This document shows, piece after piece, positions 38,550-48,039 of a DNA stretch of 64,000 nt. This DNA is from Vibrio penaeicida. Lineage in GTDB: Bacteria > Pseudomonadota > Gammaproteobacteria > Enterobacterales > Vibrionaceae. The stretch spans positions 1,860,001 through 1,924,000 of the forward strand of contig NZ_AP025145.1 in the NCBI RefSeq assembly GCF_019977755.1. Reading direction: 5' to 3'. Position numbers and translations under genes: made by a program. The notes under the pieces are model-generated. The model was given only the letters and a program-made list of their open reading frames with translations. It made no database searches and was not told the DNA's origin. Numbering within the stretch: the first letter of the stretch is position 1; each line of letters starts with the position of its first letter.

Positions 38550-39638
38550 CTATCGAACTTGAGGGTTAACAGACAAATATGGCGCATCTATGTTGAAAGC
38601 GGTGGGTCCAAACGCTTGTAAAGCGGCTTCCGTTCTCATAATTTCCGGAACCGCCACCGCCATGACGATAACACGCTGTCCATAACGTAACGTCTCATTA
38701 GTGATGGGAATACAGGTTTCCGCATCCAAAATCGTGATGATATCAGGCACAATCGCCAGTATTTGCTCCCCTTGCTTCGCCAGTAAGTTTTCGTTTTGGA
38801 ACGAAATCGAGCACCGCTTCGCATTCGATGTGTTTTGTATGGTGACCGAGCCTAATGTAAACCCTGCTTGCGTCTTTCTATCTAAATCGACCACCTTTCC
38901 AGAAAACAACGGCTTTGCATACTGGTAATCCGTCGTCGCTAAATATTCGACCAAACGCTCAAATGGATCGTATCCCCCTCGCCTTGTATGGTGGATGATG
39001 TCTCCAATCGCTTTCGCCATAGTGAGCGTCCTTTTCACCGCCGTGCGCTTTACGTCTGTACCATTCATTGGGTAATTCGCAAAGTAACCCGTGCCGCCAA
39101 ACGTTGTGGTTATGCTTCTGGCAATTCGCTCCATTTGAATATTGTCGTCGGTTAACACCGTGGCCACATCCCCTTTTTCATTGGCTAAGCCAAGCGGCGT
39201 ACCTTTAACACCATTTACCGAAAAGGTTTCCATTTGCAGTTCTGGAAATGCTCGACCTTGTCCGTCGGCATCCACCACGGGAATCCCCAATTGGGCAGCA
39301 ACATACAGTGGAATCGTGGAATTGATTCCCCCCACCTCAGTAGGCATAGTGGCGTCCGCCCGCTTGCCGAGTTTTTCTTCCACCGCTTTTAATGCTAAAA
39401 CGGGCTCCTTTCCCGAAGGGATTTTTTCCAACAATACCGTGGGGGCACCTATCATCGCCGTTGGGATCACCAAAGCTTCGTCGTGAAGAGAATCTGGGTC
39501 AATAATCTCTATGCATTTGCCCTGTGAAAGCACTTTCTTCACCATGAGCCCACCAATGTACGGGTCTCCCCCCCCACCAGCACCAAGAAAGGCAGCGCCC
39601 GTACACAATGCATCGACATCTTCAATTTTTAGTTTCAT
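38550..39638 (-). CDS. DUF917 domain protein (S-methyl-thiohydantoin desulfurase-like)
   Basis: A 362-residue protein of the DUF917 family. Motifs of the family are visible: the N-terminal GAAFLGAGGGGDPYIGG, ALVIPTAMIGAPTVLLEK, the VGGINSTIPLYVAAQLGIPVVDADG stretch (in part) with GRAFPELQM, and the C-terminal region. Related proteins occur together with hydantoinase/oxoprolinase enzymes in gammaproteobacteria and actinobacteria. Some databases name the fold as S-Me-thiohydantoin desulfurase. The exact reaction is not established here. It lies 15 bp downstream of the hydantoinase gene in the same operon, so it probably acts on the same cyclic substrate. Confidence 0.85.
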   Translation of the reverse strand: MKLKIEDVDALCTGAAFLGAGGGGDPYIGGLMVKKVLSQGKCIEIIDPDSLHDEALVIPTAMIGAPTVLLEKIPSGKEPVLALKAVEEKLGKRADATMPTEVGGINSTIPLYVAAQLGIPVVDADGQGRAFPELQMETFSVNGVKGTPLGLANEKGDVATVLTDDNIQMERIARSITTTFGGTGYFANYPMNGTDVKRTAVKRTLTMAKAIGDIIHHTRRGGYDPFERLVEYLATTDYQYAKPLFSGKVVDLDRKTQAGFTLGSVTIQNTSNAKRCSISFQNENLLAKQGEQILAIVPDIITILDAETCIPITNETLRYGQRVIVMAVAVPEIMRTEAALQAFGPTAFNIDAPYLSVNPQVR

Positions 39639-39653
39639 TAATTTAAGCCTCGA

Positions 39654-41192
39654 TTAAATGGGAAGATTGCCAACCGCTTTGACTCTTAATCGGGTTGGAT
39701 TGCCGGGTAGATAACTGATGGGAATGAGCTCGACTTCGATAATGGATGTGCTTGAAGCCGTTGCCCCAGCCGTAGTGGCATGATCGCACGCAATCTGATG
39801 CGCTCGCTCTAGCACTTCCTCTCGATTCTGGGGCGTAATCGAAACGACTTGTTCATACTCGCCAGAGACTTGGGCAATCGTTGCACCCACCGCATTCGCC
39901 ACCGACGCAAACGGAGGATGAATCACCTCGCTGACACTGCTCACAGGCCAATCGACCAAAATGGAGCCACCTCCAACCACCAGAAGGGGCAAGTCTCTCG
40001 CTTCTGTTTTCATCTTTTCTACCGCGCCGTCAATGTGCTTGATCATCGCACCCCGAGCGGCTTTGATGGTCTGTTCAGAAAGGTGCGTAACGAGCTGAAT
40101 ATCCCCCACGTTTGCCCAGCCACCCGCGACCGCAATATCCGTAGCAGTAAGCGTTTCTCCACCAAAGCAGAGGGCTTTTTCTGTTAACTCATAGCCAACC
40201 GATTCCGGTCCAACAGCAGAGCCCTCATTTTTGACCATAGATCCTCCGCCTAAACCTACCGCCAAAATATCGGGCATTCGAAAATTCGTTTTCACCCCAC
40301 CAACATCGACAAAATGGGTGGATTGACGTGGAAACCCTCTTCTCAACATACCGACGTCCGACGTTGTCCCCCCGATATCCACCACCATGGCATCTTCTAT
40401 TTTTGCTAGATAGGCTGCCCCACGCATGGAGTTAGTGGGACCAGAAGCAAATGTAAAAACAGGATATTTTTCAACGATATCGGGTCGCATCAAGGTGCCA
40501 TCATTTTGGCTAATGTATAAGGGAACGTTTAACCCTAAGTCTTTAATGGCTCGGCTAAACGCGCTGACAACATCTTTGGCGAGCTTGGCTAACGATGCAT
40601 TGATGATGGTGGAGTTTTCGCGGGGTAAGAGACCAAACTGCCCTAACTCTCCAGACAAAGACACTGCAACGCCGGGGATTTCATTTTGTATTATTTCTGC
40701 TGCTCTTTGCTCCATCGCCCCATTTATCGGTGCAAAAACGGAACTTATCGCCACCGAAGTAATGCCACACTTTCGCATTTTCTTGGCTGCTTCCGCGAGG
40801 GCGATTTCATCAAGCGGCGCAATTTCAGAACCGTCAAACTCATACCCGCCTCGAATTTCGTAGCATTGGTTCCCTATGGCTTGGGTGAGATCTTCTGGCC
40901 AGTCGCTCATGGGGGCAATGGCGCTCGCTGCAGGCAAGGCGAGGCGCACTATACCCACAGGCAGAAGTGAGCGGCGCTCTATCACGGCATTGGTAAATTG
41001 AGTCGTCCCAATCATGATGCTGTCAATATCCGACGCATGAATGCCTTTGGATGTCATGGCGGTGGTGATCGCGGACACGATTCCTGAATACACATCTTTT
41101 GTCGTCGGAGATTTAAACCACGAAATCACATTGCCTTGTTCTAAAATGACTGCATCGGTGTTTGTCCCACCGACATCTACTCCAATTCTCAT
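39654..41192 (-). CDS. Hydantoinase/oxoprolinase family protein (HyuA-type)
   Basis: A 512-residue ATP-dependent cyclic-amide hydrolase of the hydantoinase A/oxoprolinase type. The N-terminal DVGGTNTDAVILEQG motif is the family's nucleotide-binding loop. VDIGGTTSDVGMLRRG (about residue 276) is the second phosphate loop, and GGGSMV and GGGSILVDW follow. The length fits the short one-subunit form often paired with DUF917. It would open a hydantoin or 5-oxoproline ring with ATP; the substrate is inferred from the adjacent racemase and transporter. It is cotranscribed with DUF917, 30 bp after the PotA-type ATPase gene. Confidence 0.88.
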   Translation of the reverse strand: MRIGVDVGGTNTDAVILEQGNVISWFKSPTTKDVYSGIVSAITTAMTSKGIHASDIDSIMIGTTQFTNAVIERRSLLPVGIVRLALPAASAIAPMSDWPEDLTQAIGNQCYEIRGGYEFDGSEIAPLDEIALAEAAKKMRKCGITSVAISSVFAPINGAMEQRAAEIIQNEIPGVAVSLSGELGQFGLLPRENSTIINASLAKLAKDVVSAFSRAIKDLGLNVPLYISQNDGTLMRPDIVEKYPVFTFASGPTNSMRGAAYLAKIEDAMVVDIGGTTSDVGMLRRGFPRQSTHFVDVGGVKTNFRMPDILAVGLGGGSMVKNEGSAVGPESVGYELTEKALCFGGETLTATDIAVAGGWANVGDIQLVTHLSEQTIKAARGAMIKHIDGAVEKMKTEARDLPLLVVGGGSILVDWPVSSVSEVIHPPFASVANAVGATIAQVSGEYEQVVSITPQNREEVLERAHQIACDHATTAGATASSTSIIEVELIPISYLPGNPTRLRVKAVGNLPI

Positions 41193-41222
41193 TTTTTCAC
41201 CTCTCCCTTTCGACTCCGTAAA

Positions 41223-42305
41223 TCAAGCATCTGAAAGTATGATGACCGCACTGTGCTCATCCCAATACACCGACACTTCATCATCCTTTTTTAAGCCCGT
41301 CAGCTCAGCTCGATTCGGCACTTCCAATATCAAATTGTGCTTTTCGCTCGTTACTTTGTAGCGCTTCAATGCCCCCTGATAATCCTCACCTGAAATGGTT
41401 CCCTTCAATTTAGGTTGCTCATTGGTATTATTCGGAAACAGGCGAAGCAGCTCAGGTCGCAACAGCAAATGGTGGCGAGTGTTGTTTGGAATTTGGTCGC
41501 TCCCTGAATATTGAGCCAACATCTCTGCACCCTCGCCCAAATTCACCACATATTGGTCACCTTGCTTTTCGACCACAGTGATCTCGAGTAGGTTTGAGTT
41601 GCCAATGAATTCGGCAATGAACCTTGAAGAGGGCATTTCATAGATTTCCTCAGGGGTGCCCACCTGGAGCAGTTGCCCTTCATTCATCACAGAAATACGA
41701 TCAGACATCGTTAATGCTTCCGACTGGTCATGCGTGACATAGATTGTTGTAATGCCTATCGCACTCTGGATCTCTTTGATCCAATATTTCATCTCTTCGC
41801 GCATTTTCTTGTCTAATGCCGAAAGCGGTTCGTCTAGAAGCAAAATTTCCGGTTCAATCACGAGCACTCGGGCTAACGCAACACGTTGCTTTTGCCCACC
41901 AGAAAGCTCTCTTTCATAACGCTCTCCAAACCCTTCCAAACCCACTTGTGTGAGTGCGTGATTCACCTTCTCATGGATGATTTCTTTCTTGATTTTCCTT
42001 TCAACAAGACCAAAAGCAATATTGTCGAATACCGTCATGTGAGGAAAAATGGCGTAATTTTGAAATACGATGCCAATGCCTCTCTCTTCGGGGGGAAGAT
42101 GGGTAATATCTCTCCCATTAATCAAGATCTGGCCGTCAGTCGGTTCTATAAACCCCGCGATCATCCGCAATGTGGTGGATTTTCCGCAACCAGACGGACC
42201 CAACAGTGAGAAAAACTCACCTTTCTCAATACGGATATTGGTATTAGAAACGGCGGTTGTTTTCCCAAACGTTTTATTGATTGATTTCAGTTCTACAAAT
42301 GACAT
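41223..42305 (-). CDS. PotA-type ABC transporter ATP-binding protein
   Basis: A 360-residue ATPase of the spermidine/putrescine (PotA/FbpC-like) class. Walker A GPSGCGKST, signature LSGGQKQRVALARVL, Walker B ILLLDEPLSALDKK and the H-loop YVTHDQSEA are present, followed by a C-terminal TOBE domain (about 285-355). It powers the adjacent binding protein and two permeases. The operon context suggests that the substrate is a hydantoin-like or amino-acid-derived compound rather than a polyamine. Confidence 0.92.
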   Translation of the reverse strand: MSFVELKSINKTFGKTTAVSNTNIRIEKGEFFSLLGPSGCGKSTTLRMIAGFIEPTDGQILINGRDITHLPPEERGIGIVFQNYAIFPHMTVFDNIAFGLVERKIKKEIIHEKVNHALTQVGLEGFGERYERELSGGQKQRVALARVLVIEPEILLLDEPLSALDKKMREEMKYWIKEIQSAIGITTIYVTHDQSEALTMSDRISVMNEGQLLQVGTPEEIYEMPSSRFIAEFIGNSNLLEITVVEKQGDQYVVNLGEGAEMLAQYSGSDQIPNNTRHHLLLRPELLRLFPNNTNEQPKLKGTISGEDYQGALKRYKVTSEKHNLILEVPNRAELTGLKKDDEVSVYWDEHSAVIILSDA

Positions 42306-42442
42306 TTGCTGCCTTTTTACATACGTTCAAAGCCGTGGCTCACTCAAGTTCCAATGTCGGAAATGAACCAAGTGAGGGTATGATTAAAAACGAGCAAAAG
42401 TTCCGGTTCACTCGTTCTCAATCCATGCTGTCAGTCAAACAA

Positions 42443-43549
42443 TCACAAACCGTAGATTTCATTCAATCGGTCGGTGATCTCGAGTTTGTTTTCAACAAAG
42501 AAATCCCAATCCGGCACCCAGAACGCCTCTGTCGCGGATTCGGTATTTTCTACGCCAGCGGTCGCTAATGATTGGGTAATTTTGGCTTTTGAGTTGGTCG
42601 GACGCCAAAGGAACTTATCGCCAAACGCTTCCAAAAACGCGGGATCTAACGTGCGGTTCATTAACGCAAAAGCCAGCTTCTTCTGCATTGGGTTCGAGTA
42701 GCGGCTGATGGTTTTGGTTTGGGTTAAAATGGGGTGACTATCCCATTCATAAATATCAACAGGAACGCCTTTTTCTTTCAGAGACAACGCTTCGCCTTCA
42801 ATATGAACCGCAATATCCACTTCGCCGCGCTCCAACAAAGACAGCATATTGAACGTAAACTCACTGACTTTCATGGGCATGCCTTCTTTGATGGCTTTGA
42901 ATGCCGCTTCCATGTCGTATTGGTCTTTACCGAACTCTTTCGCACATGCCATAAACCAGCAATGCATCAAGCCATTTTCGGTTCCATAGGTACCACGCTT
43001 ATTGGCAAATCGGCTCAACCAGAAGTCGCGGAAAGAGGTCACTGGATCCCCTCTGTCGGTTCGGTATACATAGACATAAGGCTGGTAAGCCCAAGTCACC
43101 CCCGCACCACTTGCAAACGCAAATTTCCAGCAATCCCGTGCATTAGGGACATTTTCGATGATTTCATCCACCGATAGGAAGTAATCGCCGGCCTGTTTGG
43201 TTTGAGTTAAGTTCGGTAAATTCCAGTTTGCGATGTCGTAGACGGGATCCTTTTCCCCTTGAGTTACAAACTTAGGGAACCATGGGAACGCACTGTCCCA
43301 ATTGATTTTGCAGTTAAAATCTTTTTCAAACTGATCCGTTAGACCAGCTCGGACGAACTCCTCCCATCCTCCGCCCCACTCTCCTATGTTGAGTGTCGCA
43401 CCACCAGCATCAAACACTTCACCTTGGTACTGGGCGTCCTTCGACCAAGCGTGGTTGATGTAAAACGTTGGCAGTGCAGAAACCGCACCTATCGCTAGCC
43501 CTTTTTTGAGCGTATCTCGGCGAGATGGATCAAATTTTTTGTCAGACAT
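42443..43549 (-). CDS. PotD-type extracellular solute-binding protein with Tat signal
   Basis: A 368-residue periplasmic binding protein with a twin-arginine signal (PSRRDTLKKGLAIGAVSALP). The mature part shows the PotD/SBP_bac_8-type pattern (GEWGGGWEEFVRAGLTDQFEKDFNCKINW in part; ITQSLATAGVENTE). A Tat signal suggests folding or cofactor binding before export, which is common for this subgroup. The gene is 31 bp downstream of the permease gene and 137 bp upstream of the ATPase gene. Substrate unknown. Confidence 0.9.
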   Translation of the reverse strand: MSDKKFDPSRRDTLKKGLAIGAVSALPTFYINHAWSKDAQYQGEVFDAGGATLNIGEWGGGWEEFVRAGLTDQFEKDFNCKINWDSAFPWFPKFVTQGEKDPVYDIANWNLPNLTQTKQAGDYFLSVDEIIENVPNARDCWKFAFASGAGVTWAYQPYVYVYRTDRGDPVTSFRDFWLSRFANKRGTYGTENGLMHCWFMACAKEFGKDQYDMEAAFKAIKEGMPMKVSEFTFNMLSLLERGEVDIAVHIEGEALSLKEKGVPVDIYEWDSHPILTQTKTISRYSNPMQKKLAFALMNRTLDPAFLEAFGDKFLWRPTNSKAKITQSLATAGVENTESATEAFWVPDWDFFVENKLEITDRLNEIYGL

Positions 43550-43580
43550 ATCGTTAATTCCTTTTAAATGAAAGTGTTGT

Positions 43581-44381
43581 TTATTGACGTTCCATCAATC
43601 GCCGGAGGTTAACCAGCCGATTTGTCAGCAACACCGAGGCTATGACGACAACAATGGCAAAAATGCCGGCTGCCGCCGCAGAGGGATCAAACTTGTAACG
43701 AAGTGAGTTATACAGCGCAATGGGAAGTGGCTCGTTGTTAGGCGTCGATAAAAAGAGCGACACTTCAAACTGGCCAAAACTCACGATAAACGCAAAGATG
43801 GAGCCAGCTTGTATACCTTGCGATATGTTCGGCAACGTCACTCGACGAAAGGTTCGCCATGGGGATGCGCCTAAGCTTCTTGCTGCGTCATCAAGAGACG
43901 CATCATAAGAGGCCAACGCCGCGCCAACGGTGCCAATCACATAAGGAATAGAGTAGAGAACATGGCCAATCCATAGCCCCCACACGGTACGAGCCATTCC
44001 CAGCTGCGTTGATATATAAAAAGCATAAAGAGCATACCCGACGACAACACCTGGAAGCACAATGGGGGATAAGAAAAATGCTCTCAGTGCCGAACGCCCA
44101 ATAACATCGCGCCTAGCCAAAAAGAGAGCGGCTGCCGTACCAAACAGAGTGGCAACGATCATGGTCATGAACGCCAACTTGAACGAAAAGAAAAACGCAG
44201 ATAAATATTTCTCTGATTGCAGGAATGATATCACCCAGCGAATCGAGAGCCCTTTGGGTGGGAACGTTAGAAACTCTCCCGCGGTTAACCCCGATAATAC
44301 GACAACCACAATGGGCATGAGCAGATAGCAAAAACCGAATATCGCCAGTGCTAGCATAGGTAAAGGTATGACACGTCCCAT
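43581..44381 (-). CDS. PotC-type ABC transporter permease
   Basis: A 266-residue permease with six hydrophobic segments and the EAA loop (ASYDASLDDAARSLGASPWRTFRRVTLP in part, then PNISQGIQAG). Its ATG overlaps the stop of the PotB-type gene by one base (TAATG), so the two are translationally coupled. It forms the membrane pore with the PotB-type partner. Confidence 0.93.
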   Translation of the reverse strand: MGRVIPLPMLALAIFGFCYLLMPIVVVVLSGLTAGEFLTFPPKGLSIRWVISFLQSEKYLSAFFFSFKLAFMTMIVATLFGTAAALFLARRDVIGRSALRAFFLSPIVLPGVVVGYALYAFYISTQLGMARTVWGLWIGHVLYSIPYVIGTVGAALASYDASLDDAARSLGASPWRTFRRVTLPNISQGIQAGSIFAFIVSFGQFEVSLFLSTPNNEPLPIALYNSLRYKFDPSAAAAGIFAIVVVIASVLLTNRLVNLRRLMERQ

Positions 44382-45301
44382 TACGCTAACCCTCCTGTTT
44401 TTTGGTTACTGACACGCAAATAAACCCCAACAGCAATGGCACACAAAACAAATAACACTACAGATATCGTGGCACCAAACTGGAAGCGAGCGCCTTCAGC
44501 AACTTGCTGAAAGATATGGATGGGAAGTACACCGACACGGAATCCTCCCATCAAAGCGGGCACGATGTATGAAGAAATGGAAAGCGCAAAGATAAGGAGC
44601 GATCCCGACAAAATACCAGGCATTGAAACAGGTAACGTGACTCGCCAAAACGTTTTGACTCTGCTGGCACCTAGAGAGCGGGCAGCTTCTTCTAGAGAGG
44701 GGTTGATGCCTTTAATGACCCCAACGAGCGTTAAAATCATAAACGGCATGGAAAACTGGACTAGCCCTAAAACCACGCCCAAGAAGTTGTACATAAAGGC
44801 AACGGGGGACTGGTTTTCTATCAACCCTAACCCCATTAGGAAATTGTTGATGAGCCCATTATCACCAAAAATAACCATCATCCCGTAGAGCCTGATCACC
44901 ATATCCAACTGCATGGACACCAAAACCAATATAATGAGAAACGTATTCAGCCGAGGGTTTCGGGTTTTGGCGATAACGAATGCCATCGGATAGGCGACGA
45001 CAACCGTTATGAATGCCACGATGATCGCAAGGGAAACTGAACGACCCGCCGCCATGATGTAATTCGAACGTTGAAAGAAGCGGAAATAGTTGTCCAACGT
45101 AAAATCGGCAATCACTGCGATTTGCCCGACTTTTTGAGGGTTAAATGACGTGGCAAACATCAAACCAACAGGGATAACAAAGAAAAGAAAGAAGAACACA
45201 ATGAGAGGGACAACAAGCAGCCATTTACGCGATGTGTTCTTTAGCGTGCCACGCTTTACGTGATGGCCTGCCATTACCTGCTCTGGCTGAGAACCGGTCA
45301 T
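44381..45301 (-). CDS. PotB-type ABC transporter permease
   Basis: A 306-residue permease with six or more membrane segments (LLVVPLIVFFFLFFVIPVGLMFA near the N-terminus, in part) and the conserved EAA loop (INPSLEEAARSLGASRVKTF, VTLPVSMPGILSG). It overlaps the racemase stop by 4 bp and the PotC-type start by one base, so the operon is tightly packed. Confidence 0.93.
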   Translation of the reverse strand: MTGSQPEQVMAGHHVKRGTLKNTSRKWLLVVPLIVFFFLFFVIPVGLMFATSFNPQKVGQIAVIADFTLDNYFRFFQRSNYIMAAGRSVSLAIIVAFITVVVAYPMAFVIAKTRNPRLNTFLIILVLVSMQLDMVIRLYGMMVIFGDNGLINNFLMGLGLIENQSPVAFMYNFLGVVLGLVQFSMPFMILTLVGVIKGINPSLEEAARSLGASRVKTFWRVTLPVSMPGILSGSLLIFALSISSYIVPALMGGFRVGVLPIHIFQQVAEGARFQFGATISVVLFVLCAIAVGVYLRVSNQKTGGLA

Positions 45302-46065
45302 ACCGACTTCCTCGCAAACTTATCGCGAATCAAGGGCCAATCATCAAACCCTTTAATGGGTTTAACGTCAGGTGTTGGAAAATGGGATAAGCGATCCACG
45401 TCATTTTGGTCGGGATTTTCAACCAGCGATTTGGCATAAAGAATGGCGGTGGGCAGAGGATCCACCACGTTTGATGGAGCGATGCCTAGCTTCTGAGCCA
45501 AAGGTTCAGCCAGCCCAAGCATGCCTGTACAACCAAACAGAATAGCATCCACTTCACCACTCTCTATCAGCGGTTTAGCGGCGGCGGTTGACGCTTTCAA
45601 TGTCTTATCTGGCGCGCTGTCCAAATCCAAAACGTTGACCCCGATGCCGAGTACGTCCACCAATTTGTCTGATAACCCGTGCATGGCTCCCTTTGACAAA
45701 AAGGCTCTCTTTTGTCGATCCAGCACCGTAACAATGGCAAATTTGCCATGTTGTGCAGCGTGAAAGAAACCACACTCTCCAGCACCAATCACGGGTATAG
45801 AAACCGACTCTCGAGCCGCCTCCAATGCGGGATCCAACATGCAATCGATGATCACCACATCAGCACCATCCGCTTCTGCGCGAATGGCTTCTTGAACCAC
45901 ACCAGGACTTGCAAGCACTTCGTCCAATGCGGATTCAACGGATACTGGACCAAGCTCTATCTGGCCTTGCGTAATACGGCAGCCCTGAGGGGTCAATCGT
46001 TCAAACACATCTGGGCGACGAAAACCTACTGTGGTAATCGGTGTGACGATTCGGATCTCTATCAT
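45298..46065 (-). CDS. Aspartate/glutamate (hydantoin) racemase family protein
   Basis: A 255-residue cofactor-independent racemase of the Asp/Glu/hydantoin family. The two catalytic Cys are seen in VVIIDCMLDPALEAA (about residue 76) and ILFGCTGMLGL (about 186), each in the expected context. It is the first gene of the cluster, followed by the PotBCDA-type transporter, the hydantoinase and DUF917. Together these would import a cyclic amide, racemise it and open the ring. Whether the substrate is hydantoin, oxoproline or another five-membered ring is not determined. Confidence 0.88.
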   Translation of the reverse strand: MIEIRIVTPITTVGFRRPDVFERLTPQGCRITQGQIELGPVSVESALDEVLASPGVVQEAIRAEADGADVVIIDCMLDPALEAARESVSIPVIGAGECGFFHAAQHGKFAIVTVLDRQKRAFLSKGAMHGLSDKLVDVLGIGVNVLDLDSAPDKTLKASTAAAKPLIESGEVDAILFGCTGMLGLAEPLAQKLGIAPSNVVDPLPTAILYAKSLVENPDQNDVDRLSHFPTPDVKPIKGFDDWPLIRDKFARKSV

Positions 46066-46170
46066 TCCTTTAGCTCCTTAGCACGTATCCCTTGCACTAA
46101 GTTTAGATTGATTCAAACCTATCGACTTTCCAATTACCCATATGGGTGGTTGTACAAAAAATAATCACCA

Positions 46171-48039
46171 CTATCGAATCATATTCAGCTCTCGAGCTCG
46201 ATACACCGCTCGCATGCGATTATCAACTTGCAAGTACCGATACAGATCTTTGAGGTGATATTTTATGGTGTTCACACTCACTCCCATGATTTGCCCCATC
46301 TCTTTGTACGAATACCCCACTTGCAATAACTCCAAATACTGAACTCTCAACTGTTCATTTTTATCCAACACCGGAGAAACAGAATCCTGAGAATGAGAGC
46401 CAACAGGGTGGGAAAGCGACCAATAGTGGTTCAGCTCGGATAGCCTTGTCTTCAAGGTAGAATGACGTTCAATAACCACATACTTCCCATCCAACGCACT
46501 TTGGACAATGGGCTTGGCTTCATCGCCTTCATCAATAATAAATCGTTGGAATTCTTGGTGGCTCAACAATCGTATAGCAGAAGTCAATGTCGCGACGGAA
46601 TAGGTATATTGCTTCATTCTCCAATGTGCAGTGGAACGAATCACCCTCATTTTGGCGAGCGCCAGCAGCTGCCCACCTCGAATGGCAATGTCTTCCATTT
46701 TTTCAGTGATCTCATGCGCCTCTCGAGGGTGGTTAGAGCGTACTAACCAGCGACTGACGGCCACCATCACACTACCACTGTGCACGCCCCACTCAGATTG
46801 ATTTATTTGGTCAAAACGAAAGGGATTAATATTCAGTGAACCTAAAATGTCTTTGGCTTGGTTCAGTTCATTGCTCAACGTCAGTATGTGTACCCGCTCT
46901 AGAGCAATGATTCGAGACAAGCGTGGCACTTTTCGATGTTCGGCATTCAATTCACAATGAGCCGTTGCCGTTAACGCCCCAGGTAACCCTTTTAATGCGA
47001 AAGCGAGTCGAATTTTAATTCGGTAGGCGGCGGCCAGTACGTCAAGCCAAGCATCATCATTTTCGACATCTCGCAATCCTTGGTTGAGCAAGGCTTCGGC
47101 TCTGTCCAGATTGTTGCTTTCATACGCAACTTCCGCTTGGAGTACATAGCTTATCGAGCGTAGAGAAGAATTTTCCACTTCCATTCCAGAAGAGTGACTC
47201 AAGTACAATGCATTCAGCTGTTTTTCCAGCTCATAATACTGCTCTGCCGCCCCTTCTAAATCCCCTCTTAACAATTTGATTTGCCCTAGGTAAACATACA
47301 GATGTAACGAACCAAATTGGGCCTTGCCTCTTCTGTAATACCTGATCGCATTTTGTGCATACTCTTGAGCTTGGTCGAGCAACCCATTCTGCATGGCGGA
47401 CAAAGATAAGTGGTTGAATGCCATACCTAACCCAACCATGTCGTTGCTCGGTAAATGATCCAGCACCCACAGCAACGACTGCCGATCGGCATCGGTTGAA
47501 AGCCCATCTTCGTATGCTCTGATATGTGCACCAATGAGAACCAGCTCGCATTGCCAATGGATCGGAGAAACATGCCTATCGCGAGGTTCGTCATAGCGTT
47601 TGTTGAAGATTTCGCGAGCCTGACTGACATTCCCATGCTTTGCCAAGACAAAAGCGCTCGTTAACATTTGCTGAGGGTGAATCGTTGGAATTGACGCCAC
47701 TTGATCCAATATAAAGCGGGTTTCTTTTGTCGCCACGTGGGTTAAGAACAAACGCCAATTCTCAGGTGTTTTTCTAACCTGCTCGTCCTTTTTTATTTGG
47801 TTGTGAGTGCCTTTAAATTCTTGAACTTTTTGACGAGCCAACCCGACGGGAGTTTCTTTTACACTGCCTAAACCAAGATCCGTTCTCTTACCATCGAGTG
47901 TGATTCGAAGTATCCATGACTTCCTTCCCGATTTTTTCACCACAAGGTACAAGCCGTTGCCATCTCCATACCTTCCAGGCTTGTCGACTTGGTTCACATA
48001 GCTATCGGTTAGCTTCCCTTGCAACGCCATATCCTTCAC
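46171..48039 (-). CDS. Fusion regulator: integrase arm DNA-binding domain, TPR array, LuxR helix-turn-helix
   Basis: A 622-residue protein. Residues about 8-75 match the integrase N-terminal arm DNA-binding domain (DUF4102-like): LTDSYVNQVDKPGRYGDGNGLYLVVKKSG (in two parts), WILRITLDGKRTDLGLGSVKETPVGLARQK. No tyrosine-recombinase catalytic domain follows. Residues about 110-520 are helical TPR-like repeats of the MalT type (e.g. LDQAQEYAQNAIRYYRRGKA; LDRAEALLNQGLRDVEND; FIIDEGDEAKPIV). The C-terminus is a complete LuxR-type helix-turn-helix (VQYLELLQVGYSYKEMGQIMGVSVNTIKYHLKDLYRYLQV in part). It thus looks like a MalT-type activator whose ATPase domain is replaced by an integrase arm domain. 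It probably controls the adjacent transport/hydantoinase cluster. The start is GTG 48039 or ATG 48030. Confidence 0.85.
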   Translation of the reverse strand: MKDMALQGKLTDSYVNQVDKPGRYGDGNGLYLVVKKSGRKSWILRITLDGKRTDLGLGSVKETPVGLARQKVQEFKGTHNQIKKDEQVRKTPENWRLFLTHVATKETRFILDQVASIPTIHPQQMLTSAFVLAKHGNVSQAREIFNKRYDEPRDRHVSPIHWQCELVLIGAHIRAYEDGLSTDADRQSLLWVLDHLPSNDMVGLGMAFNHLSLSAMQNGLLDQAQEYAQNAIRYYRRGKAQFGSLHLYVYLGQIKLLRGDLEGAAEQYYELEKQLNALYLSHSSGMEVENSSLRSISYVLQAEVAYESNNLDRAEALLNQGLRDVENDDAWLDVLAAAYRIKIRLAFALKGLPGALTATAHCELNAEHRKVPRLSRIIALERVHILTLSNELNQAKDILGSLNINPFRFDQINQSEWGVHSGSVMVAVSRWLVRSNHPREAHEITEKMEDIAIRGGQLLALAKMRVIRSTAHWRMKQYTYSVATLTSAIRLLSHQEFQRFIIDEGDEAKPIVQSALDGKYVVIERHSTLKTRLSELNHYWSLSHPVGSHSQDSVSPVLDKNEQLRVQYLELLQVGYSYKEMGQIMGVSVNTIKYHLKDLYRYLQVDNRMRAVYRARELNMIR

